Source of the DNA: Coleofasciculus sp. S288 | Lineage (GTDB): Bacteria; Cyanobacteriota; Cyanobacteriia; Cyanobacteriales; Coleofasciculaceae | Assembly: GCA_020216575.1 (NCBI GenBank) | Contig: JAIUYC010000263.1 | Location: 1 to 6,231 of the forward strand | Direction of reading: 5' to 3' | Length of the DNA: 6,231 bases | In this document: piece after piece, positions 1 through 5,554 of the stretch | Layout of the letters: each line of letters begins with the position of its first letter | How positions within the stretch are numbered: position 1 is the stretch's first letter | Notes under the pieces: generated by a model | The model's input: only the letters and a program-made list of their open reading frames with translations | The model's database searches: none | Told to the model about the DNA's origin: nothing | Made by a program: the position numbers and the translations under genes

Positions 1-114
1 TGGCTAGTTTTTTTCTTGTTGAAGGAAAATCAATGGGAGTTGACTGAGATGCCAAATCCTTTTTGTAAAGTTAAGGTTAACAAGTGTTATTTTTATCCAA
101 ATTGGGCAGCTTAA
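1..114 (+). CDS. Possible 3' end of a gene entering from the left (37 codons and stop)
   Basis: Frame 1 is open from the first base to a TAA at 112-114 and reads WLVFFLLKENQWELTEMPNP, then a Lys, Tyr and Trp-containing tail. No family is recognised. The frame two bases later (from base 3) is also open until TGA at 45-47, and a minus-strand frame covers the same bases, so the choice of frame is uncertain. It is listed because a gene may well be cut by the window edge. It could equally be non-coding. Confidence 0.22.
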   Translation, partial: WLVFFLLKENQWELTEMPNPFCKVKVNKCYFYPNWAA

Positions 115-709
115 CTCTTTTCTAATGGGTAATGGTTTTCCTTCAAAAATAGGGCTGAGTAATCCGGATAGTGTACTGAAACGCTGTAAACCTTGTTTAG
201 AGTGGTTACTCAAGTTCTTTTACACCACTACTCACTCATGCTTCGTATTAGCTCTAAGTTCATGTTGAGTTGTTTGCTAAATGCGATGCGAGTTTCACTC
301 CTCGCCGTTCTAGCTTTAGTTAAAGCAGTTTCAAGGTGGGAAATGGTAACCAAATCTCATATTGCACCCATCTTTGCGCCACCCCTGACTGCTACGGTAT
401 CCCAAAACAACATACTGCAAACTCCATACAACACGATCCGCATTCAAGGGGAACCTACGATGCTCCTCTGCTGAGCCACAATCCCATAAGCGAAGCGGTA
501 AGCTGCCATTCGTTTGGGACGCATTGCTCAGTGAAACCATTGTTCTGGACTCTCGCGCCATTTGAGTCTAAAACTTGGTAGTCGAGTCCCAAACAAAGCA
601 TCTCTCGATTCCCTTAACCAGTTAATTCAGTAACGCCTCAGGATGGTAAACCGGACATTGGTGAGCATAAAGTTAGTGTGAGTGACCTTAGATAATTATT
701 TCCGCTCTC

Positions 710-729
710 AAGAAACAGATGTGTTTCTT
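710..729 (+). other. AT-rich perfect hairpin
   Basis: AAGAAACA (710-717) and TGTTTCTT (722-729) form a perfect 8-bp stem around a GATG loop. Only one further T follows, so it is a weak terminator at best. It lies about 125 bases before the gene at 854 and could end transcription of something upstream, but no upstream gene is firmly identified. Confidence 0.35.
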
Positions 730-759
730 TGCATGCATAACGAGTGATTAGCTTCGCCA

Positions 760-810
760 GTGCGCAAAGCGCGATCGCACACAACGCATCACCAAAGGCG
801 ATCGCACGCC
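760..810. repeat. Two adjacent HIP1-containing hairpins
   Basis: GCGATCGC occurs at 771-778 and again at 798-805. Each copy lies in a short inverted repeat: GTGCG (760-764) pairs with CGCAC (776-780), and GGCG (797-800) pairs with CGCC (807-810). HIP1 is the highly over-represented octamer of many cyanobacterial genomes. Two copies 27 bases apart in an intergenic region are typical of that lineage. They sit 44 bases before the start of the gene at 854, but nothing shows a regulatory role. Confidence 0.7.
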
Positions 811-853
811 CGTTAGCTACTCCTACGTAATTTCTTACCACCTCCTATCAATC

Positions 854-1204
854 ATGAAAAAATCGACGAAGCGGACGGTTTTTTTTTCCGTTGTCACGGT
901 TTTAGCGACTGACATTGGTTTCAGCCGCTCTTTATCAGCAACGGAGTATCCCTATCCAACAGTAGATGAGTCAGATATTGATAATAGGGGGTTACCTTGC
1001 TACATGCAAACAGAAGACGGTTCAACCCTGGATTTAAGTCGTGTGTGTATACAGCCCAAGCCTAAGGGTTCGCCAGATGAGGTTGCGCCGCCTGAAATGA
1101 TGGATGAACCAGATAGGTTTGATGATTCCTACTATGAGAGTCCCTATTCACCCGAGCCGGACTCCACGGACGAACCTTACCCCGAAGACGAGATCCGCTA
1201 TTAA
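854..1204 (+). CDS. Small secreted acidic protein with Cys-pair MQT.DG...DLS motif
   Basis: This 116-residue protein is of unknown function and probably exported. Residues 1-29 look like a Sec signal peptide: a basic start (MKKSTKR), a hydrophobic stretch at about 9-19 and a likely cut after SLSA. An Asp at position 20 makes the hydrophobic core slightly unusual. Residues 49-65 read C-YMQTEDG-STLDLSRV-C. From memory, two Cys framing 'MQT.(D/N)G...DLS' recurs in small secreted cyanobacterial proteins, and the pair could form a disulfide outside the cytoplasm. The last 45 residues are rich in Asp, Glu, Pro and Tyr, probably disordered, and might bind metal or basic surfaces. The start is the first ATG of the frame and fits the signal peptide, although no Shine-Dalgarno sequence is visible. 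No partner gene is adjacent. The call as a real gene is firm; the function is unknown. Confidence 0.75.
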   Translation: MKKSTKRTVFFSVVTVLATDIGFSRSLSATEYPYPTVDESDIDNRGLPCYMQTEDGSTLDLSRVCIQPKPKGSPDEVAPPEMMDEPDRFDDSYYESPYSPEPDSTDEPYPEDEIRY

Positions 1205-1323
1205 ATCAGTGACAAGCAGGTGCAGTCAAAACCAGATGGGGGAGATGAGAGAGAGCAAGGAGAAATTACTTCCTCATCTTCCTCGTCTGGTAGCAAAGCC
1301 GCAATGTCTCAAGGCATATTGGC

Positions 1324-1354
1324 TGAATCCCCTAAATAAATTTAGGGGGATTCA
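1324..1354. repeat. Strong inverted repeat (hairpin) after the secreted-peptide gene
   Basis: TGAATCCCCTAA (1324-1335) pairs with TTAGGGGGATTCA (1342-1354) with a single bulged G, around an AT-only loop. No T-tract follows on either strand, so it is not a standard intrinsic terminator. It could still stabilise the 3' end of the 854-1204 transcript, or be a copy of a dispersed 'CCCCTAAATTTAGGGG' type of cyanobacterial repeat. It abuts the heptamer repeat at 1354-1381. Confidence 0.6.
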
Positions 1355-1381
1355 CCTACCACCTACTACCTACTACCTCTC
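1354..1381. repeat. Heptamer tandem repeat, STRR type
   Basis: The 7-base unit ACCTACY is repeated: ACCTACC, ACCTACT, ACCTACT, then a degenerate ACCTCTC. Short tandemly repeated heptamers (STRR) are known from intergenic DNA of heterocyst-forming and other filamentous cyanobacteria. The repeat starts at the last base of the hairpin arm before it. Confidence 0.6.
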
Positions 1382-1404
1382 TTTTTCTCTTCGCGTAAAT
1401 ATTT

Positions 1405-1433
1405 TTGTGGAATCAAAAGCATAATTCTATAAT
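1405..1433 (+). promoter_or_regulatory. Probable sigma-70-type promoter for the gene at 1618
   Basis: TATAAT at 1428-1433 is a perfect -10 box. TTGTGG at 1405-1410 is a partial -35 box (TTG matches) at the standard 17-base spacing. Transcription would begin near 1440 and give an unusually long leader of about 175 bases before the ATG at 1618. The local DNA is AT-rich, so a chance match is possible. Confidence 0.45.
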
Positions 1434-1461
1434 TTAAGAATCATTCAACTATCCCTCTTAT

Positions 1462-1591
1462 TTTATTCTCACCAGAGGCAATTGGCAATGAGGCATTTTG
1501 TAGGGTCGGCAACTTTGTGGAAATCAACTCAGGTAGTGTATTCTGATCATCACATCGGAGACTTTGCCGTTATTTTCTGACCAGAGGGAAT
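1462..1591. repeat. Imperfect direct repeat pair in the leader of the 1618 gene
   Basis: ACCAGAGGCAAT (1471-1482) and ACCAGAGGGAAT (1580-1591) match at 11 of 12 bases and start 109 bases apart. Both are preceded by a similar TTATTTT..TCT stretch, so the similarity extends to about 20 bases with a small gap. The second copy ends 26 bases before the ATG at 1618. They could be paired binding sites in the leader or the mark of a small duplication; the sequence alone does not decide. Confidence 0.4.
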
Positions 1592-1617
1592 CAAGTGTTT
1601 AGCGAAGGGTGATTGAG

Positions 1618-2130
1618 ATGAAACAGAAGGGCTTCTACTTTCCTATAGGTATAGCGTTTGTTGTTGGGCTAATCTTGGGAATAGAAATTACCATAATTTT
1701 CCAACGATTTCATTCTATTCGTACCGCTAAAGCTTGCTCGAAAATTCCCGATGGCAGGTTTGCAGTTTTTGTGCCTAGAAGTAATTTAGTTGATCGGATA
1801 AACTTGAAAAAAGTTGTTTCGTCTAATAATTGGGCTTTTAATGCCAATTGTAAGTTGTTTAAGTCAAAAGATGACTATATAAAAGAATCTGAGGTACTTA
1901 AATCGAGTTCGCTTTTGGTTGAACGAGACGAAACTACTCCTCCAGATTATGTAAAAATTCCTTCTGAACGATACAAGATAAAAAAGATTTGGACAGGTCA
2001 ACTGATTGGTTATTTTACCGAAGAGGAGGCGAATTTAGTTAAATCTAAAATTCTTGAAAGTACTTACAAAAAAGAGCCGGATTTTGTTAGAGAACCTTTT
2101 GTGGTTAATAATATCAACACGAATAATTAA
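1618..2130 (+). CDS. Membrane-anchored hypothetical protein, AT-rich gene
   Basis: This is a 170-residue protein of unknown function. A GTG at 1609 would add three residues. The ATG at 1618 is preferred because AAGGG at 1605-1609 then lies 8 bases upstream, a good ribosome-site spacing. Residues 7-27 are one hydrophobic segment after a short basic start, so the protein is probably anchored in a membrane with most of it on the far side. The remaining roughly 135 residues are Lys-rich. The stretch near the C-terminus, IWTGQLIGYFTEEEANLVKS, faintly recalls the 'vG.f.s..eA..l...L' pattern of SPOR-type repeats, but this is only a suggestion. The gene is visibly AT-rich: hand counts of three 60-base lines (1741-1920) gave about 28-40% GC, against 48% for one line of the protease gene. 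That could mean recent transfer or weak codon selection. A promoter and a terminator flank it, so it is probably monocistronic. Confidence 0.7.
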   Translation: MKQKGFYFPIGIAFVVGLILGIEITIIFQRFHSIRTAKACSKIPDGRFAVFVPRSNLVDRINLKKVVSSNNWAFNANCKLFKSKDDYIKESEVLKSSSLLVERDETTPPDYVKIPSERYKIKKIWTGQLIGYFTEEEANLVKSKILESTYKKEPDFVREPFVVNNINTNN

Positions 2131-2227
2131 TGAATTGGATAAATTGAGTAGAGGCGTTACGGCGGTACTGCAAAGCAGAATCTGATGAGTACGTTTCTAT
2201 ATGAAAAACAGGAAATATGGCTATTTG

Positions 2228-2253
2228 AAATCATCTGTGAGATGGTTTTTTTT
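2228..2253 (+). terminator. Intrinsic terminator of the 1618-2130 gene
   Basis: ATCATCT (2230-2236) pairs with AGATGGT (2240-2246), including one G-U pair, around a GTG loop. The right arm runs into eight Ts (2246-2253). The upstream AAA can extend the stem into the T-tract. It lies about 100 bases after the stop at 2128-2130. The stem is modest in GC, but the T-tract is strong and only fits the plus strand. Confidence 0.6.
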
Positions 2254-2260
2254 AACAAAC

Positions 2261-2330
2261 CACAGAGGCACAGAGTTCGCAGATGAGAGAAAGAGAGGTT
2301 TTCATGAATTATTCCTCTCCTGACTCCTGA
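2261..2330. repeat. Short heptamer repeats CACAGAG and CTCCTGA
   Basis: CACAGAG occurs at 2261-2267 and 2269-2275, one base apart. CTCCTGA occurs twice in direct tandem at 2317-2330. Both heptamers are of the kind seen as longer STRR arrays in cyanobacterial intergenic DNA. Here only two copies of each remain. They fill the gap between two converging genes (stops at 2130 plus and 2368 minus). Confidence 0.45.
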
Positions 2331-2367
2331 CCTAACGTTTCACAATTCATTTAGATTCACTATAGTC

Positions 2368-4794
2368 TCAGGCTATCAGTGGTTGACTCAGAGAGAAATT
2401 AGCAAGTTCTGAATCACGAGCTAGTGCTAAAGCACGCCGAACGGCAGCATCAGCATCCACTAACCCATAACCAAATGTATCATCCCGTCCCGCTACACCC
2501 AAATCCATTGCTGTGTCGGTGAGAATCTGACGAACTTGCTCACCTGTCAATTCGGGATTGACGCTCCAAACGAGTGAAGCAATTCCCGCTAAATTGGGAT
2601 TAGCTGCTGAAGTTCCCCCGAAAAACCGCATATCGCCGTACTTATCCATGGCTGGGGAATCGGTTGCTGCCACTAAGGTTAAGTTGGAACCTCGGTTGGA
2701 ATAGGGGGCAAGGTTTACTTGGGTGGCGTTCATCAAGTTATTGATCCACTCGATTTGCCACTGCTGCGCCCCGTCAATGGAGGTCTTGGCTTGCAGTGCG
2801 CCTACGGACATCACGTTAGTGTGAGTGGTTTCCAATTTTCCAAGACCCGCGACACTGGTGAGATAGTCAGGATCGTTTAGATTACCACCGGGTCCGCCAT
2901 TGCCTGCTGCGATCGCAAAAATCGCGATATCAGCATTATCTCGGATTAACTGCTCAAATTGCGATCGCGTGTCATCTTGGGAGAATAGACTAGTCAGCCA
3001 GTTTTCACCCTGAATTCCACCCTGAAACACAACCCGTAGGTTGTTAGTTCTGGCATAGCTAATCGTCTCTTCAATCGCCGCCATCAGGGTTACACCCGAT
3101 CTGCCAAACAGATAGTTCTTTGAAGTTCGTCCGTATACATCATGCACCATCACCTGGCTGTTCCAGTTGATCCCTGCAATCCCCTCTCCGTTATTGGTAT
3201 CGGATGCCATGATGCTGATTGCACTGTGTCCGTGTCCATAATTCCCGGAGTTATCATCATCTGTTGCATCCGTAATTAGACGGCTAGTGCTAATGTCAAC
3301 AATGTCACCCTCAGCATTTTGTGCTGTCAAGATTCCGGTATCTAAGGAAGCTAACAAAACTTGGTTTGACCCTTGAGTAATGCGCCACGCACTGGGTACG
3401 TCAGAGACATGCAGGTTCCACTGAAAACCGAAGTTAGTATCGTTGGGACGGACTTGTAACTCTAGGGTTGACCCATCGGCAAACCGAAGATTCTCAATAC
3501 CTTGGAAGTAGATTTCTCGACCATCCGCTAGGAGCAAGTAATCGAATGCGGTGCCTGCAAAGATAGATTGAGACGTTGTCGAATTAAACAGCTCGAAAGT
3601 AGTAAGGCTTTGTCCGTTCAAGCTCAGAATATCAGAGGGAGTAAGAGCCTGGAGGTTGAGTGTATCAGTACCCCCCCGACCAAAAACAACTGTACCGGTT
3701 TGCAAGCCTGCTGAGTAGTTCAGCGTTTCACCCGCGAATGTACCGCTAATCTGTTCTTGGGACAGAACACTCATCATCTGAAAGGGCGAGTAGAATTCTT
3801 GTCCATCCGTCGTCCTGGCAACGGTTCGCAGGTTATAGTTGCCACCTGTTAGGTTAACCACCTCAGCAAGGTGAACGAGCTGATTCGATAAACTCGCTTC
3901 GCTCCAAGTCCCTAGGTTAGCGACGAGTTCACCATTACCCCACGCTTCCAGTTGAACGCTTGACAAAAAGGGCGCATTCTCTACACCGTAGCTAAACCGA
4001 ATGGCTCCCCCTTCAAAAACGGAACTAGCCGTACTGTCGCCCGCCGCATCGGTGAAGCTAAACAGGTTGAAGCTGCCAGCAAGTTCATTGGCACTCAGAC
4101 TCAGGGTGTAGTTGGTTTCATCACTGTAGGGGTAGAGTTGGATGTAGTAGACACCGGGTGCTAAATCTTTATTCAGAACTTCTAGGGTAATGCCCTCGGT
4201 ATAAGAGCCATCTAGCACCTCATCCGACTCGACTGAACCATTGCCGTTAATGTCTTGAATCAGCTGCACGTCGGCATTCCCACTGAGTTCAGCTAGGGTG
4301 AGACTGAAGTTACTGGTTTTATCAAGCTCGAAGCGGAAGAGATCATTCGCGTCGCCATTACCCACTAAGTCGCTGAAACGAAGAGAACCGCTCAAGATAC
4401 CAAAGTCGTGGGCGCTTGCCAGGATATTATCGGGGGCGCTCGTGAGTGCGTCAAGATTCACGTTACTGACTAGGGGCGCATCCTCGACGATACCTATCAG
4501 TGCATCGTAGCTTACCTCACCCGTTGTCCCCATGCTGCGATCGCTAATAGGTATTAGACTCTCTTGAGGAGCAAATAAAGACAACTCTGTCGCCCCACAT
4601 TCCTCTAGAGGCTTGAGTTCGCAGACAACCTGAAAACAGGAGTATGGAGAAAGTTGCGGGTAAACAGTCTGGGTCGAAAAGGGATCGTATCCTTGCAGAG
4701 CACTACCGCTGGCGATGGCTGTATTAAGAGCTATGGAATCATCGCTTAAGTCTGCACTAGGTGGATTTGAGTCCAGTATGCTGAGATTGAACAT
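2368..4794 (-). CDS. Subtilisin-family (S8) serine protease with N-terminal PPC, EF-hand-like and RTX-like regions
   Basis: This 808-residue protein is probably an extracellular or envelope protease that cuts peptide bonds using an Asp-His-Ser triad. Residues 1-110 are unassigned, with Cys at 53, 58 and 66. Residues about 120-237 form a PPC (bacterial pre-peptidase C-terminal) domain: NGDANDLFRFELD near 146, then APGVYYIQLYPY and NYTLSLSA. Inside it, 181-192 (DINGNGSVESDE) fits a canonical EF-hand calcium loop. Residues about 240-345 look like a beta-sandwich. Residues about 352-447 contain FGRGGTDTLNL and GIENLRFADGSTLEL, resembling RTX-type calcium-binding modules. The S8 domain spans about 450-790: Asp485 in SLDTG, His521 in GHGHSAIS, oxyanion Asn632 in AAGNGG and Ser729 in GGTSAANPNLAG. 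The usual HGTHVAG is altered to HGHSAIS, but all key residues are present, so activity is expected. No Sec signal peptide is visible from the ATG. An in-frame stop lies seven codons upstream, so a longer start is excluded. No clear ribosome site precedes it. Confidence 0.93.
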   Translation of the reverse strand: MFNLSILDSNPPSADLSDDSIALNTAIASGSALQGYDPFSTQTVYPQLSPYSCFQVVCELKPLEECGATELSLFAPQESLIPISDRSMGTTGEVSYDALIGIVEDAPLVSNVNLDALTSAPDNILASAHDFGILSGSLRFSDLVGNGDANDLFRFELDKTSNFSLTLAELSGNADVQLIQDINGNGSVESDEVLDGSYTEGITLEVLNKDLAPGVYYIQLYPYSDETNYTLSLSANELAGSFNLFSFTDAAGDSTASSVFEGGAIRFSYGVENAPFLSSVQLEAWGNGELVANLGTWSEASLSNQLVHLAEVVNLTGGNYNLRTVARTTDGQEFYSPFQMMSVLSQEQISGTFAGETLNYSAGLQTGTVVFGRGGTDTLNLQALTPSDILSLNGQSLTTFELFNSTTSQSIFAGTAFDYLLLADGREIYFQGIENLRFADGSTLELQVRPNDTNFGFQWNLHVSDVPSAWRITQGSNQVLLASLDTGILTAQNAEGDIVDISTSRLITDATDDDNSGNYGHGHSAISIMASDTNNGEGIAGINWNSQVMVHDVYGRTSKNYLFGRSGVTLMAAIEETISYARTNNLRVVFQGGIQGENWLTSLFSQDDTRSQFEQLIRDNADIAIFAIAAGNGGPGGNLNDPDYLTSVAGLGKLETTHTNVMSVGALQAKTSIDGAQQWQIEWINNLMNATQVNLAPYSNRGSNLTLVAATDSPAMDKYGDMRFFGGTSAANPNLAGIASLVWSVNPELTGEQVRQILTDTAMDLGVAGRDDTFGYGLVDADAAVRRALALARDSELANFSLSQPLIA

Positions 4795-4812
4795 GAACAG
4801 GACTGACGCATT

Positions 4813-4956
4813 TCAGCTTGTTTGTATCATTGCAGGTGAAGCAGGTTTCAACAGTTGAGAGGCGTCTGAGGGAAGTTCTGAGATTCCCGAACCTTCTAGA
4901 GTCAATACCACAACCAGCTTTGGCTCCTTTTGAACCAACGCTTTCAACTGCATCAT
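4813..4956 (-). CDS. Short hypothetical protein just upstream of the protease
   Basis: A 47-codon frame starts with ATG ATG and ends in TGA 18 bases before the protease start, on the same strand. It begins MMQLKALVQKEPKLVVVLTL and continues through EGSGISELPSDASQLLKPAS. The composition is protein-like, with a hydrophobic VVVLTL core and codons similar to the neighbouring gene. The frame stays open upstream to a stop about 30 codons earlier (reading SPEIIESEV just before the ATGs), so it may be longer with an unusual start or be the remnant of a longer gene. No strong ribosome site is seen; GAAG lies close upstream. No family is recognised. If real, its position suggests cotranscription with the protease. 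A protease-associated role such as inhibitor, chaperone or leader is speculation. Confidence 0.35.
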   Translation of the reverse strand: MMQLKALVQKEPKLVVVLTLEGSGISELPSDASQLLKPASPAMIQTS

Positions 4957-5049
4957 TACTTCACTTTCAATTATTTCTGGGGATAGAAGACTTTGTATAA
5001 AGCAACAGCTAAACCTCAGTGAAGCTCGTGTGAATTTTTCATGAACTTA

Positions 5050-5093
5050 CAAAAATCGGCAATTCCTCTCTTTTAAGGAGGGAGGAACCGCCG
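5050..5093 (-). terminator. Intrinsic terminator of the zinc-ribbon gene (minus strand)
   Basis: Read on the minus strand, CGGCGGTTCCTC (5093 to 5082) pairs with GAGGAATTGCCG (5068 to 5057) over 12 bp, with two G-U pairs, around a 13-base loop. It is followed by ATTTTTG. On the plus strand the two central pairs would be A-C mismatches, so the structure favours minus-strand RNA. It lies about 29 bases past the stop of the 5122-5406 gene and should separate that gene from the protease unit. Confidence 0.65.
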
Positions 5094-5121
5094 TGTGTGG
5101 AAACAGCGTCAGTCCTAAACG

Positions 5122-5406
5122 TTAGTAAATTCGATGCTGAGTAGGCGTAGGGGCTGTGGACGAACCAACCTCCCGTTGCTGCATATCAGGCGTATTTGAG
5201 AAAACGTAGACCGCCCGTAAGATAAATAAGGAGAGAAGGGCAGCGAGCGTTGCGATTAAAGGAAACCCAATATTCGATTTGGGTTTAGACGGTTTAGAAA
5301 AATCCCGTTTAAAGTTGCATGCTAAACATTGGTAGACGTTTGCCTTAGGCTGTACAACGGTTCTTTTACTACACACCGGACATTCAATGATATTGTTCTC
5401 AGCCAT
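5122..5406 (-). CDS. Zinc-ribbon protein with one membrane segment
   Basis: This 94-residue protein has no assigned function. Cys9-x2-Cys12 and Cys27-x2-Cys30 form a compact zinc-ribbon knuckle pair (CPVC...CLAC) at the N-terminus. A Lys/Arg-rich linker (33-43) and one hydrophobic segment (46-69) follow. A polar Ser/Thr/Pro tail of about 25 residues ends the protein. By the positive-inside rule the zinc ribbon would be cytoplasmic and the tail on the other side of the membrane. The start ATG is well supported: AGGGG lies 5 bases upstream. Many bacteria encode such small zinc-ribbon/TM proteins and most are uncharacterised. The gene has its own terminator downstream and is divergent from the gene at 5970. 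The coding call is firm, but I cannot name a partner or substrate. Confidence 0.78.
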   Translation of the reverse strand: MAENNIIECPVCSKRTVVQPKANVYQCLACNFKRDFSKPSKPKSNIGFPLIATLAALLSLFILRAVYVFSNTPDMQQREVGSSTAPTPTQHRIY

Positions 5407-5554
5407 TTTGACCCCTGCAAAAAGATGAAGCCGAACGGTTTCGCTTTATTCGTAGATGGCTCCTGAACGATGGAGGCGCATGCAGTTTCGCTAATTCTGT
5501 TTCTGCAAATTCTTCAAAGGTGTCTGCATCGTCTCCACGAATCCCACTCCTCAA
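5399..5554 (-). CDS. Doubtful small frame overlapping the start of the zinc-ribbon gene
   Basis: A TTG-started frame of 51 codons reads LRSGIRGDDADTFEEFAETE, continues with a Leu/Lys/His-containing stretch and ends in a TGA overlapping the zinc-ribbon ATG by 8 bases (ATGGCTGA). Such overlaps are typical of translationally coupled genes, and the DDADTFEEFAETELAKL part looks like a plausible acidic helix. Against it: no ATG or GTG start in frame, a stop directly before it, and a competing open frame on the plus strand (5412-5708, usable start GTG at 5520). It may be the 3' remnant of a decayed gene. No family is recognised. Confidence 0.18.
   Translation of the reverse strand: MRSGIRGDDADTFEEFAETELAKLHAPPSFRSHLRIKRNRSASSFCRGQNG

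Larger units (their letters stand above)
115..853. other. Long intergenic stretch without a supportable gene
   Basis: About 740 bases hold only short open frames on both strands (for example 193-474 plus and 331-561 minus). These have GTG or TTG starts or mixed, low-quality composition, overlap each other, and lack convincing ribosome sites or recognisable domains. The part around 420-600 includes a GC-richer segment with GCGAAGC and short inverted repeats such as GGACTC...GAGTCC. This would fit a dispersed intergenic repeat or gene remnant rather than a working gene. A hairpin at 710-729 and HIP1 hairpins at 760-810 are listed separately. Confidence 0.5.

Noticed and set aside
4..213. 69-codon minus-strand frame at the left edge
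   Set aside because: It has a TTG start with a stop two codons upstream, no ribosome site, no recognised family, and a competing plus-strand frame on the same bases.
331..561. 76-codon frame on the minus strand and overlapping plus-strand frames at 193-474 and 336-581
   Set aside because: They overlap each other on opposite strands, lack ribosome sites and domains, and look like chance frames over a repeat-like region.
540..600. tRNA-like T-arm text (gtcgagtccc)
   Set aside because: No matching acceptor, D or anticodon arms can be folded around it.
1104..1424. 106-codon plus-strand frame overlapping the secreted-peptide gene
   Set aside because: It begins in another frame of the acidic tail and runs through the hairpin and heptamer repeat, so it is a shadow.
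2361..2385. Hairpin CACTATAG/CTATCAGTG overlapping the protease stop codon as a terminator
   Set aside because: The stem is bulged, includes the stop codon and is not followed by a T-run on the minus strand.
4298..4510. 70-codon plus-strand frame inside the protease gene
   Set aside because: It is antisense to the well-supported PPC-coding part of the protease.
4818..5000. 60-codon plus-strand frame upstream of the protease
   Set aside because: It is antisense to the more protein-like minus-strand frame at 4813-4956 and has no ribosome site.
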